A stretch of DNA of 64,000 bases, from the NCBI GenBank assembly GCA_030247855.1, contig JAPDRN010000023.1, positions 186,001 through 250,000 on the forward strand, given 5' to 3'. Below are positions 52,388 to 63,500 of the stretch, one piece after another. Source of the stretch: Knufia peltigerae (Eukaryota > Ascomycota > Eurotiomycetes > Chaetothyriales > Trichomeriaceae). The notes under the pieces are model-generated. The model saw only the letters and a list, made by a program, of their open reading frames with translations, was not told the DNA's origin and made no database searches. How positions within the stretch are numbered: position 1 is the stretch's first letter; each line of letters opens with the position of its first letter. Made by a program: the position numbers and the translations under genes.

Positions 52388-52993
52388 TGTATGATGATGC
52401 AAAAGCAATGTAAAGGAGTTTACGGGACGAGTGGGATTGTTTGTGAAAGACGCGTCTGGAAAGATGACGTAGGCCGATTGGCCCAATATACATTGATGCT
52501 CTATGATTATAGCGGCGTGAAGAGAATTAGATTGACTGAACACAAAAGTGAGGGAAGGCCTAGTCGCTGTATCTATGTAATAGTAGTTAAACACAAGTAT
52601 CTCTAATCATTCACACTACAATTATGTTCTCTATTCTCCTTATATATCACTTTTATGTTATTTATATGGAGTTTAACATCCCTTTTTTCTTAGTATTAAT
52701 ACTTTCTCGTTGTCAGTGCGACTTTATGTCCAATCGATTCTGTCTGGATAAACGATGTTCCGAGTCTGTCTCAATTAAGCGCGCTAGGCCAATTCACGTC
52801 GTGGTCTAATCGCTCTTCCGAGCCAATATCAAGTCTCTCCATTCCAACGGCATATATGGGGGCTCATTCTTGGTTCAGATCCTCTATTAAAAATGATAGG
52901 GCTCCGAGTCACGGAGCGTTCTGCAGGTACTGCGGTACGGTCAATGAAATCAGTTGCTGACCGATATCAACAACTCGTAGAAATTGTGCCACC
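52388..52993. other. AT-rich divergent spacer between DAM1 and the zinc-finger remnant
   Basis: A 606-bp gap. The middle part (about 52560-52760) is clearly AT-richer than the surroundings, with ATATAT and TTAT runs and no coding potential. No gene is recognised. It borders a pseudogene pair and might be decayed DNA. Confidence 0.4.
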
Positions 52994-53350
52994 ATGGATT
53001 TGTCCACACCCACAAAAAGAACGAGAAGAGATTTCAAACCCAGAACTAGAACAGGCTGCTGGAACTGCAAATCTCGACGAAAAAGATGTGACGGAGGTCG
53101 GCCAGGCTGCGTAGAGTGTGGTCGTTGTGGGTTAGCATGCGAAGGATATGAGGTCCGCTTGAGGTGGAACAACGGCACTGTAAGCGGAGTAAAGAAGCTG
53201 GAAGAACACCGTGAGAAATCTCGGAAAATGTCGCCGATGAGTATTTCTCATGCAGCTGGCGTGCATGTCCAAGTACCGCCGCCTCCGACGGTCTATGCCG
53301 AAGTTGAAGCCATGCTCTTCAGAGATTGTACGTCCTTTACTCCCTATTAA
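52994..53350 (+). pseudogene. Zn2Cys6 transcription factor, truncated remnant
   Basis: The ATG at 52994 opens a 118-aa frame with a good Zn2Cys6 DNA-binding domain: basic RTRRDFKPRTR, then GCWNCKSRRKRCDGGRPGCV and ECGRCGLACEGYE, all six cysteines present. The frame stops at 53350. A further piece in another frame (53362 to about 53500, PLMGAWFTALSPEQSLQLAY...) looks like the next part of such a factor. No donor-acceptor pair joins the two in phase: GTACGT at about 53329 leaves phase 1, while the acceptor at 53361 needs phase 0. The usual 400-600 residues of the regulatory region are absent. Facing it lies the broken amidohydrolase. A short functional DNA-binding protein is possible but unlikely. 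Confidence 0.65.
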
Positions 53351-53514
53351 CACCTGGGTAGCTCCCTTTGATGGGTGCGTGGTTCACTGCCCTAAGCCCT
53401 GAACAGTCATTACAGCTGGCATATAGAGAAAGCGCGGGCATCTCTAACCATTCGAGGCCCGCGTCTTATCTCATCGGCGTCATGGGGATTCTCGACATGG
53501 ATTCGGCCGGCAAA

Positions 53515-54744
53515 CTACGACACACCACATCTGGCGCGACTATCGCCGTCCGTCCTTCCCCTCAACCGACCAGAACCAGTGCAGTGCGCAAGTTCATGCC
53601 AAGGCCCGTTGGGATGCTTGTTTCTCAATGTCTGGAAAATGTCTAGGGCTCGTCTCACGCTACCCTCTCCGGCGACGTGGACCTTGCAGGTCATTCCGCG
53701 AGCGTCGTATTTCTGGAGACTGTCGAATAGCTTGTCGTCATCCAGAAGGAGGAATTTCGAGTCTGGGTTTCCGTCGGCGTCAAGGTCGCACTGCGTGAAG
53801 TCTGGCGGGAGAGGTGCTCCGTCGAGGAAGAACTTGACGAATCGAGCCCTGACGTGCTTGCTGTCGAAGGTTGCGGCAATGTCCAGAACCGCCCTGAGGC
53901 TGTCTTCGGACTCCAAGGCTGGTCCCTCGGGCGCGCAGACAATGTGGGGGTATACGCTTAGGTGGAGCCGGTTCTCGCCCTCAAGTTCCTTCAAGGCGTG
54001 GAGGTAGACAGTGTTGGCGGACGCTTCCTGACAAGAAGTGATGCCAAAGCGGTGGCACATCTCGATGCCATATTCCAAGGTTCGCTTGACATATGCTAGC
54101 GGTGCTTGGGGCAGTGAAAGCCAGACGTCGCGTGTCGCGCCTTCGACGATTTCTCCAGTCAGAGAACCGTCGGCACGGCGTTTGTAGTACCCTCCAGGGG
54201 GATCCTGGGTTTCACGCTCGTCGATCCCGCAGCGTTTCAAGCCAGCCGTGTTGAAAAGCACATTGTGACAAGACGTCTCTCGGACCAAGACTGGCTGATC
54301 TGGATATCGGTCGTCGAGGTATTTGCTGTCAGGCACCCCGTCGGGAAACTGGCTGCAGGCATAAAAGTTGCCGATTATTCAGTCCCCTAGCACGTTCGTG
54401 TAGGCACATGCACAAGAAGCCCGGTGCAGGTTACCTGCAAGGGTTTCGCCGTTTGAGCCGAATCCAATGTCGCACTCATTGAGCTTTTGCATGCTTGCCA
54501 CGAGGAGATGTGTGTGCGCGTCGTGGATCCCCGGCATGACAAAGTGCTGTCGAAGATCATACACCACGAGCTTGTCCCTACGCACGATGGCTCGAATCTC
54601 GTCGTCTGAGCCGACCGTCGCAAAATCTCCAGTAGGCGAAACAACAAATGCAGTCGCCCATGGCTTCTTTACATCCATGGTGCAAACCCGGCCATTGACG
54701 AACGCCACAGCATTGTTGGCAGTTTTTGAAGATACGCTTGCCAT
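53515..54744 (-). pseudogene. Amidohydrolase family 3 (YtcJ-like), broken
   Basis: The ATG at 54744 starts the family pattern AFVNGRVCTMD, then the metal site GIHDAHTHLL. An in-frame TGA at 54379-54381 interrupts it where family members have Trp (context NVLGD-stop-IIGNFYACSQF). After the stop the same frame continues with typical sequence: LDDRYPDQPVLVRETSCHNV, NTAGLKRCGID, PPGGYYKRRADGSLTGEI, FVKFFLDGAPLPPD. Similarity ends after WHELAHC (about 53590); about a third of the protein, including C-terminal metal ligands, is missing. The residues to the stop at 53515 do not fit the family. These enzymes hydrolyse amide bonds in cyclic or acyl compounds. No splice pair removes the TGA and keeps the following frame with good consensus. 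One sequencing error could explain the TGA but not the missing end. Confidence 0.75.
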
Positions 54745-55442
54745 GCTGCAGAATGCTGTCCTAGGCTAGGCCAAATATCTTTGGGTAGAAGCAAGATCAT
54801 GCCGACCTTGTCGTCCCGGCCTACGGTAGATATACCTTCTCCCTTCTATACATGGATGCCGGAAGTGGAGAACATCGGTGGAGGTCGGAGCTTCTCCTAA
54901 TCTAGCCTGGCGGCCACAACGGGGAAGCGGTCACGTTCCGCATTTTATTGTTAGGGAGCATTACAATCGTGATACGTGATAATACTCCGTACAGAGCAAC
55001 CAATATTCCTATCGTTATTAGAAACAAGTATCTCCGATCCTTCACGCTGAAATCACACCTATACGATATCATGTGCCGTGCCTGTATGTGAAGTTGTACT
55101 GCCCGATCACAGAATAAGGAACTCTGGTCATCTGGTCACTAGAACACCGCAGGAAAGGTCGAACAAAAGACAAAGACATTACAAGACCTGCAGGGCAGTA
55201 ATAGTACATGGACACTGCCTTTAAGAATGGTGGTCGCTGTGACGACACTGCTGTCTAGCCCCGAAGACCAAATCCGCTTGGGCATTGGTACCCTTGAACT
55301 CCGAGTATTGCAACCAAGCTCCAGATATATGATACTGCAGGACGGCCTCTGATACGATCCCTTCCTCTCTGCATGCCCCGGCCGGGCGATACCTCAAGCT
55401 CCCTACTCTCTCGAATGCGTTACAAGATACTAGCATTAGCGA
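54745..55442. other. Intergenic region upstream of the broken amidohydrolase
   Basis: A 698-bp gap with one TACTCCGTA at 54983-54991. It includes the 3' flank of RPN3. No gene is recognised. Confidence 0.4.
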
Positions 55443-57267
55443 TCACAGCCCCTCAAAATCACCACCAGGGGCATCATCGTCGTCCATCTCCCCTTCCACA
55501 ATCTCCTTTGCAAGCTCTCGCTCGCGCTCGCGTGCTTCCTGGGCATTCTTGAGCTCGAGTCTGTGCTGATTCATGGGGAAACGCATGGCCTGACATTATC
55601 AGTAATAATTTCAAAAGAACCCAAGAAGTGCACATACCTTGACACTTTCGTCGTGTAGGACCAGACAGGCTTGAATGCGCTCGTGGAAGGCATCTCCAGG
55701 CTCTCTTGTGGCATACACATCACCCACTTCCTTGCTCTTCATGTAGCCACGCTCATGATCGAGACTAGCTTCAATGACCCCATCTCGAATTGCTTTGGCA
55801 ACAATGTACTCGGCAGATTCCTCGCTGTCCAGACCGAGTCGCAGACACATATCGCGTAGTGAGATTCGAGCATACGACAAGGACATCATGCGGATGCCTG
55901 TCCTAATCACATTCTGTCGGAGCCGCAAAATAAGCGTGTATGTATCATCTTTTCTGAAGGTCGCATTGTATCGCTGGACTAGGTTTTGGAAACCAATCAC
56001 ATCCCCAGAGCTCACAGCTTGAACAAGCTGAAGATACGGCTGTAGGGATTTTTCAAGGCTTGGCTGACGGAAGATTGCTCGGTCTGGAATGTCGCCCATC
56101 AACAGCTCGACCACAATGAGGAGTTTCGTAGAAGCCTGATAGAACCCGCTTGCCTTATAAGAAGAGGGTGATTTTCGAGTTGCACTTGTGAGGTGATCAT
56201 GGGCTTCTGTATAAGACAATTGAATGGCTCGAATGCGACCAAGATAGTACAGGTAACGAGCAATCTGGTTGTTGGCGGCAGTAGTCGGAAATTTAGCGTG
56301 CGAGATCAATAGGTCGGCTTGTGTGACGTGCGAGGTAGATAGATAGTTGCGCAAAAGTAATGTTGTCACAGCAGCTTGGACATCTTGATCCTTCCGCAAT
56401 GTGGCAGTTCTTAAAGCATCCAAGAGAGGTTTGCGAATTGAGATGACAGCGGCAGCCGGAGAGGGTGGTAGTGGTGCCGTTTCTTCAAAGAAAAGTGCAT
56501 AATAGAAATACACTCGAGCTGCCAACGAATCTAGGGTCCTTCTGTTCAAAGTGCGGAGGTGTTCAACAAGAGCACTGGAGAACTGGACGCCGGCATCAAT
56601 CCGCTTCTTGTCGTAAAGATAGACTTGGACCAGAATCGAGAGGTACACATCGACTTCGGGCAGGATTTCCTTTGTAGGGCCTGTTTGCGCATCTTTTCTA
56701 CTATGCCAAGTTTCCACCTTTTGACTAGGAAAGGATGGATCATCCTTGACAGCACTCAAAAGCGACATGGCTGTGGCTGTGGGGGTGGGATAGCTTTCGA
56801 TGACAACAGTAGCCAGGATATACGCATTGAGCTGTTTTCTGACCGAAGATATTGAGCGAAGGACTCTAAGACTGAATCGAGGGTCAAACTGGCTGACCGC
56901 ACGCTCGAGCAATGGGAGGTTTGCCTTGATGTCTAGAACATTGTTAGCAACGACGCAGCTGCACCACGACTTGACTCTACTCACCTGCGATGGCCTTTTC
57001 TTGTGGATCAACGGGGACTTCATCCACTGTCGTAGCATCTTCGCCTGTTGCGCCGTTTGCAAGATCCGCATCGGTTTTTTTGGTCGGCGCAGTCGGAGTT
57101 GCACCCTTGAAGGGTGGCACTACCACAGTCATCTCATCATCGCCATCCTTGTCCTTGTTCTGCTTTGAGTTCTTTTTGGTGCTCTGTGATTGCTCCTTCA
57201 TCTCTACGTCTTCAGATCCGTTCGACCCTTCACCGGTTCCATTGAGATGGGGATTGTCGCCGCTCAT
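55443..57267 (-). CDS. RPN3: 26S proteasome regulatory subunit Rpn3
   Basis: Exons 57267-56985, 56932-55638 and 55589-55443 give 574 aa; introns of 52 and 48 bp have GTGAGT/TTCTAG and GTATGT/GTCAG sites with matching phases. Rpn3 (PSMD3) is a PCI-domain subunit of the 19S lid. A disordered acidic N-terminus (about 1-95, EDVEMKEQSQSTKKN) is followed by helical repeats (LLERAVSQFDPRFSLRVLRS, VYFYYALFFEET, LYYLGRIRAIQLSY) and a C-terminal PCI domain (about 400-500, YARISLRDMCLRLGLDSEES, IVAKAIRDGVIEASLDHERG). The last exon gives the typical tail AMRFPMNQHRLELKNAQEAR ending in an acidic stretch. The gene is divergent from SPC34. Confidence 0.95.
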
Positions 57268-57883
57268 GTCTCACGCTAGTCCACAGAGATCGATTGGCAA
57301 AGGTGGGCTGACGGCGATGTCAAGGAGGATCGGAATGCAATGTTCCGGTAGTCTGTATTGCTGGCTCAACGTCTGATGACTACCGTAGGCAATATCGAAC
57401 GGTCGATACTGCTCTAAGCACGGAATGCGCCTTGCAGCTGGAGTGCTTCCCACCAGCAGAATCTCGCCGAATGTCTGTTTCTCAATGGGTGCAATGAGAC
57501 AAGTGTGTTCTCTCTCTCACTCAAAAAAAGAGAATGCAAAGCGTGCTTACAATCGCTTTTAGATAACAGATTTGGGTAAGGACAAAGTGGTTGCGATGAG
57601 GTCAAGAAGATGGCATGTCTGGGAATTCTAACTCCGGTCGACCACAGCGCAACTTCGCAGCTCCGGTGCCAGGCACAACAACGAACGCGTTTCCCCATCT
57701 CCACAAATCACTAATGAACCGCAGAACAACAGCACCCAATGATGGCACTTCATAGTGTTCTACATGTTTAGTAGGAATTTTGTGCAAGAGCTAGCTATGA
57801 GGAAGAAAGTCCAAGACGTCTACGCTATGCTTCTGGTACAATAAGAACTTTGACCTGGCGATCGAATTGAGCCGATACACATA
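57268..57883. promoter_or_regulatory. Divergent promoter region, RPN3 / SPC34
   Basis: A 616-bp gap between divergent genes. I looked for the Rpn4 proteasome element (GGTGGCAAA) and do not see it. No gene is recognised. Confidence 0.4.
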
Positions 57884-58639
57884 ATGGCACTTTTGGGAAG
57901 TCATTTGGAGCAAATAACCCTATCCGCAAAGTCGATAGCAGGTCTCGAGTACGTCGATATCTTTTTATGCGCAAGTATACTCAGCTGAGAAGATTCTAGG
58001 TTCCTTCCTCCAAAGATCTTCTCTAATGCGCTTTTGAAAGATCATGAGATCACGACTTTGATCCGTGACACTGAGTCTCACGAGCGTGCCTTATTTACCT
58101 TGGATCCTAATGCCGTACGCAGTAGCCGACAGAGCAATGCGACACAGCAGCATGGATCCTCTGCAACTCGGAATAGCCTGTTTCCAAACGCACACTCGAC
58201 GCAACAGTCAGTCGTTACAAGATTATTGGGCGATGATATGCTCGAAGAGATCAGACTGTCAAGCAAGAAACGCGACGGTGTCAATGTCGAGGTGCTACTC
58301 CGGGGTGCCGAAAGATTGTGTGATGTATACGCAGTTGGAGGGGCTCCTGAAAAGATCAGAGCGTTACGCACGCGATATGAAGAAGTTGCGACTTCCATTT
58401 CAACACTGGAAGAGAAGGTGTCAAAGCAACAGGCCCTTCTCGAACGGAGGAACAAAAGCTTTGAGGTTGAACATGAAGAGCACGAACCTGCGGGCTTGAC
58501 CGCTGATAATGCCATGCTGTTGACAGAGCAGGACTTCCAGAACGAGGAAGACGAGATCAGAGAGCTTGAAGCAAGGAAGAAGGCTTTGGAAGACCGTGTC
58601 TCTGGAATGGAAAGAGACCTTGGTGGTCTCCTTCGCTGA
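57884..58639 (+). CDS. SPC34: DASH complex subunit Spc34
   Basis: Exons 57884-57948 and 58000-58639 give 234 aa; the 51-bp intron has a GTACGT donor and a TTCTAG acceptor and splits a Glu codon. Family marks are the N-terminus MALLGSHLEQITLSAKSIAG, then FLPPKIFSNALLKDHEITTL and IRDTESHERALF, followed by a Ser/Gln-rich linker. A block VVTRLLGDDMLEEIRLSSKK lies mid-protein, with a C-terminal coiled coil (about 150-234, TRYEEVATSISTLEEKVSKQ and EDEIRELEARKKALEDRVSG). Spc34 is part of the ten-subunit Dam1/DASH ring at kinetochores. The first exon is needed for the family start; the ORF alone begins inside the conserved block. Confidence 0.93.
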
Positions 58640-60580
58640 GTCGAATCGACAATGCTGGCATGTACAAATGTCAGTCATTGTCTAGGAAGAAGCCCAAGCC
58701 AGTATGCCTCTTCTGCAGTGGGTCTGCGAGAGACCTCATCACAGGTTCGACGATCTGATACCGCTGCTCCCGAGCGACACACTGCTGCATTATCATCTAC
58801 TCGGTGCGAGAAAGGTGTTTGCAGGTGAGAAGAGCGAGCCGATTATAGCGAAATGATCGTCGCATCGTTAGGCCATCGCCATCGCTATTGCGCTTTAAGG
58901 GCGCCGCACCCGAGGGTCAGCATTCGCAGATACCGACGTCTGCGTGAAAGGACGTATAGCCGGCGCAGTCTTGCTTCGAATACTAGCAATGACTGACCAG
59001 CGTTCACATTATGACGCGGTAATCTGTACCTTTTGCCCCCAAGCTGCCATGTCCGGGGCTGGTGGATGCTTGAATGAGGCCGTGTATCTCACGACATCGA
59101 ATTCGCTGTCATGCCTCTACTTCGGTCTTGATCGGTTGACTGAATCCAACAAACTTCGCATGCTTTGCAAACGAGTGGCGATTTGCGCCGAGGGTGAGCA
59201 TATAGTCGACTATCAGTGCTCTGATGAGACAGTCCTGTCTTTGCGCCATAGTTCACTTGAAGCGACTTTTCGGTACCACGAGTGGACCTTCCAGTGCCCA
59301 CCGTTCTGCCGTACGAGTACTGTAATCGCGGTGGAGCTTTGGGCTATATGCAGGAGGTCAATCATTGAGAAACTATCTGTAGTAGCGTATGCAATATTAT
59401 GATCAGTAGCTGGTGTTTTCTTTGTTGACGGAATGGCTTCCTGTCATGATGCAGCCCACCAGGTACAATTATGTACAGTCATGATCCAGGCTTCCTTGAG
59501 CAAGTGACGGGCGAGGACAGATGAAATTGGGTTCTCCATGCATGACCATGATTCTTTTACTTCGGCCATACGTTTTCGGTCAAATCAAAGCCTGAGATAA
59601 AAATTATGACTGGCTGACGGAAGCAAACGTCTACAAGTAGGACAGTCTCCCGAGAGGAGTAGGCTATCCATTCTGACTGGTTACGGAGTACATGGAATAT
59701 AGCACGGGATAAACCGTCGAACAAATTCATTCTTATCCATGATGAAAACCGAAACATGGCTAGCTACGAGTACAGGTAAATGCCGTACCCGTCGACAAGG
59801 TAAATTGATTGAACATTTTCAGGGGCTGCGACCATCGAGCCACATATTTGCGAGGCTGGTCGATCGACTTTAGGCTTAGACGACCCCCGTAGCGGCCTGG
59901 GTTGATCCCCCGAATCAAGGCCAATTGCAGACGGGCCGCCTCCTCGGATCCGTAAGCTACTCCAGAGTCGTCCACAAGCTGCTCGCTATAGACAAATGGA
60001 ATAGTAAAGCTAGGGAGAGTGGTTCACTTCCAACATCACCAGCGGTCCACCCTCATGCAGGTCAATGCAGCCGTAGAGACGGTGTCGTATCCCCAATCAT
60101 CCCATGTCCCAATTGAAACACCAGTCCGAAAGTGCGTGCCCAGGTGCGGATGTGTCTGCGCTGCACCACTGCGTGGTGACCAGCCTCTGAATACTCTTCG
60201 CTTCACCAACTCAGTTGTCTTCACTCCTCCTGAATGTTGTTTCTTTTTCCCGAGACCTGCAGGGTATCCTAATACCACTGCTGCTGAAGCTCTCCTTCTT
60301 CACCATCACTCCGTATTGCGTTGGGCGTTGCTCCATCTTCATGCCCTTTTTTTGCGACAACCTGGGCAAGCGAAACCTCTGACTGCCGATCTCAAATACG
60401 AGCCGAGAGGCGAAAAGAGCTGCGACAATCATCCAGTGTGCGACTTGACCCAAGGAGTGCCCTCAACTCATAGTTACCCGACTTTACCCTGGGATATGAT
60501 CATGGAGAATTGATATCCTTTGTTAAGTGCTCGTGAAGACTGTCGCTCTAACTATCCATACCAAGCACTTCTCCTACGCC
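58640..60580. other. Long intergenic region before the terminal gene
   Basis: A 1.94-kb stretch between two plus-strand genes. It contains one TACGGAGTA at 59682-59690. A 152-codon frame (58944-59402, plus) has no recognisable family, starts without an ATG, and its codon use looks non-coding. No tRNA or splice-joined gene is recognised. The final 60 bp before 60581 are pyrimidine-rich and read as a leader. Confidence 0.4.
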
Positions 60581-63500
60581 ATGGCTCGCCGATCGTCCGC
60601 TCTGGAATCGCCAGAGGTGACTCCCAAAGCCCCCGGCCTGCGCAGTATGGGCTCGTCCTCAGATGTCCTCTCCATGTCTTCAAAATCAGGAAGAACGCTC
60701 CCCTACGCCAATCCTCCCCCGGCCTATGTCTCCGAATCCGAGGCTGAAAAATTGATACTCGCCGAGTTGGAACGCCAGGTCAAAATCTCAGAAGGCGCGG
60801 TTGGCTTGGTCAATGGATTTTTGGATCAGATACTCTATGATATCCTGGCTAAATCACATTCTACTGCCTTGTCGGCCGTACGCCCTGCAGTGCCAGTGGT
60901 CCTGAAACAGAGGCTTGGAAGGTCTGCTGTACAGGCGGCAGATGAGGAATTGCAGGATTACATCCCAGCGAATGAGATGGAAGAGGTTCTATCAACTCCA
61001 GCCGTGCTCGATCCAAAAGCGGATTTCGACACTGATTTAGCCTGGAAACTGACCAGAATGCGTTGCATGGTCTATGCAAAGCTGGGAGACATGGAAGAAG
61101 AGGATGAGGAGGAGTATCTGGAAGAACTCGATCTACGAAACCACTTCTCGCGCGTAAATGAGTCGGTCAGAGCCTCGGCGACTATCTCACCTCCAACTGC
61201 TATTTTCCTGACAACAGTACTTGAATTTCTGGCTGAGCAAGCACTATGCATTGCAGCTCAGCATGCCACGAAGCGACATGTGGCAGCTTCAAAAGACACG
61301 TCAAACCAGACCATGCATGATGGTCCTATTTTGCTGGAGGAAATAGACATGTCCGGGGTTGGGAAGGAAGGACCTTTGATCAGACTTTGGCGCTCGTGGA
61401 AAGGCAGCGTTAGAAGTGCTGGTAGTATATCATCTCGACCGACCACGCCAAATATAATGTCTCCTGTCAGTCCAGAGACACCCAACTATGAGTGGAAGTT
61501 CCCTGCCGCTCCTCCCATCTCGACGATTCAAGAAGAACAGAGTCCTTCACTCAAGCCCCGAGCCAGTCCCCTGCCGGCTGACATTCCACTGCCCATCAGC
61601 GAGAGTGATATAGCAGAAATTGAGACCCTGGGACTGGATCGTGGAATTGATGATGACGCGAGATATGGCGACCGCCCTACTCTGGACGCACGAAGGCCAT
61701 CGAGCATGTTAGCTATGCCCGGCAAATTCCCCGATGCTGCAACTCCTGTTGTCAATGATGATTCGCAGAGACCTGAGGTTACAAGGCAAAGATCGCATTC
61801 CTTGCCCAGTTCAGGCCCGAATCCTCCAGTTCTTCACTCCAAAGCAGAGGTCAATGATATACTACAAGATCGTGGCGCTACCAATTCGCTCGAGGACTTG
61901 CAGACTAAGGTCGACTACGTGCCACAACCCAAGAGAGGAACTGCTCAGCCTGCAGCACAACACAGCATGCCCAACTCGCATTCAAGCACTGTCAGCAGCA
62001 CTGTGGCCACAATTGCCGGCGCAATAAGTGTGGAAGCATCTAGGAGAAGAGCGCAGTCTTCATCTGAGCAAATTCGCCCAGTAACTTCAAATGCCGATGC
62101 TCATCATGGCCTGGGCATTAGCGCTGAACAGGATGACGATGAACGAGCCGGACCTATGGGAAACCCGGAAGGCGGAAGCGACCCTGAAGATCTTGCATTA
62201 AGTTCAGGTGATGAGCGTGGCGGCCGGGACCCTCGAGATTCCGGCTTTGGTGTTGCTGGGGCTGAAGTCATGCTTCCGATACAAGGCCACGTTGCTGCGG
62301 GACAAGGGCGAAGTGATCGCGACACGATGATCGTGAGCACTCCTGGGCAAGAGAATTTCCCCAATGGTTCTGCAGCTGCTCGTTACGAAGAGTATGACCC
62401 GTACTCTACTCAGGACTTGGCCGGTCCTGCAATGCCACCGTCAGCCGGAGGGATGAACAATGTGGCGGTTCCAGCAACATCTATGTTCGCAGATCGAACT
62501 ACGTCTTTGGAACACCGAACAGGCCGGTCACCGACAGATGTGCGATTTCCCCAACACCTGCCAAATTCCCAACGGCCACTTGCTACAGATCATGCGCAAG
62601 ACCACGTACCCCGATTTGCTACCTCATCTAATCTAGCACAAAGCACTCATTCGAGAGCCACAAGTGCGGGTAGACCTTCGACAGCAGGCTCGCCGACAGC
62701 TAGACGGCAACACATCCGGCTTCGGTCTGATGAAGACAATAGAGTCGAAGAATTAGAGAAAGCAAAGAAGAGCCTGGATGTGTTGATCGATAGCGACGAA
62801 ACACTTCACTACACGCTTACCCCGAGACCGGCTAGAGATGTGAGTCAGACTACGCACACTATTGTTTCTTTTACTGATCCTTTTCAGGGAGGCAAACCTA
62901 AAACGAAGAGCCAGACACAGGAATTGGCAGATTTCTTCCGTACTACTGCCCCACCAGGAGAGGAACCTGTGAGGCCGAGGTCTTCCCGCTCTGCCAAAGA
63001 GTCAATGGGAGGTCTCAGGTCATACCCGTCTCTTTCTCAGCCCCCTCTGCCAGGAAACACCAGAACGCCATCATCGTCTATAGCTCCACAGTCTGTGAGC
63101 TCGTCTCTGAAGCCAAAGAATCCTCTCGGGGAACCTCGTGATCCTAGAATGACACGAAATAACATCAGAGATCTCGCCGATTATGCTCGGTCCACAGGGC
63201 CGGAGAACGAGATGCAGCTTCCCAAAGCTCTTGCTGCTCGACCAGGTACCGCCCAAAATACCGATTCAGTGGCGCCTGGGAACGAAGTTGACGAGGAACG
63301 TCCAGTGACAAGCCCCGAGAAGCCGGCCAATCGTTTGAAATATCAAGCCCGCGATGCCCGAGCTCCAAGAACTGCTGAGAGCTCAGATTTGATCGACTTT
63401 ATCAGAGAAGGTCCACCTCGAGCTCCAGGAGAACATCGCATTGATCGGCGAGTTGCACCTTTCCGCACAACAATGGATTCTGATGATCTCAATGCCCTTG

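Noticed and set aside
53362..53646. Plus-strand frame read as an independent gene
   Set aside because: No ATG-led start of its own with family support; its first part continues a Zn2Cys6 factor and its last part overlaps the broken amidohydrolase.
58944..59402. 152-codon plus-strand frame
   Set aside because: Does not start with ATG; the internal ATG version has no family resemblance. Kept only as a note in the intergenic entry.
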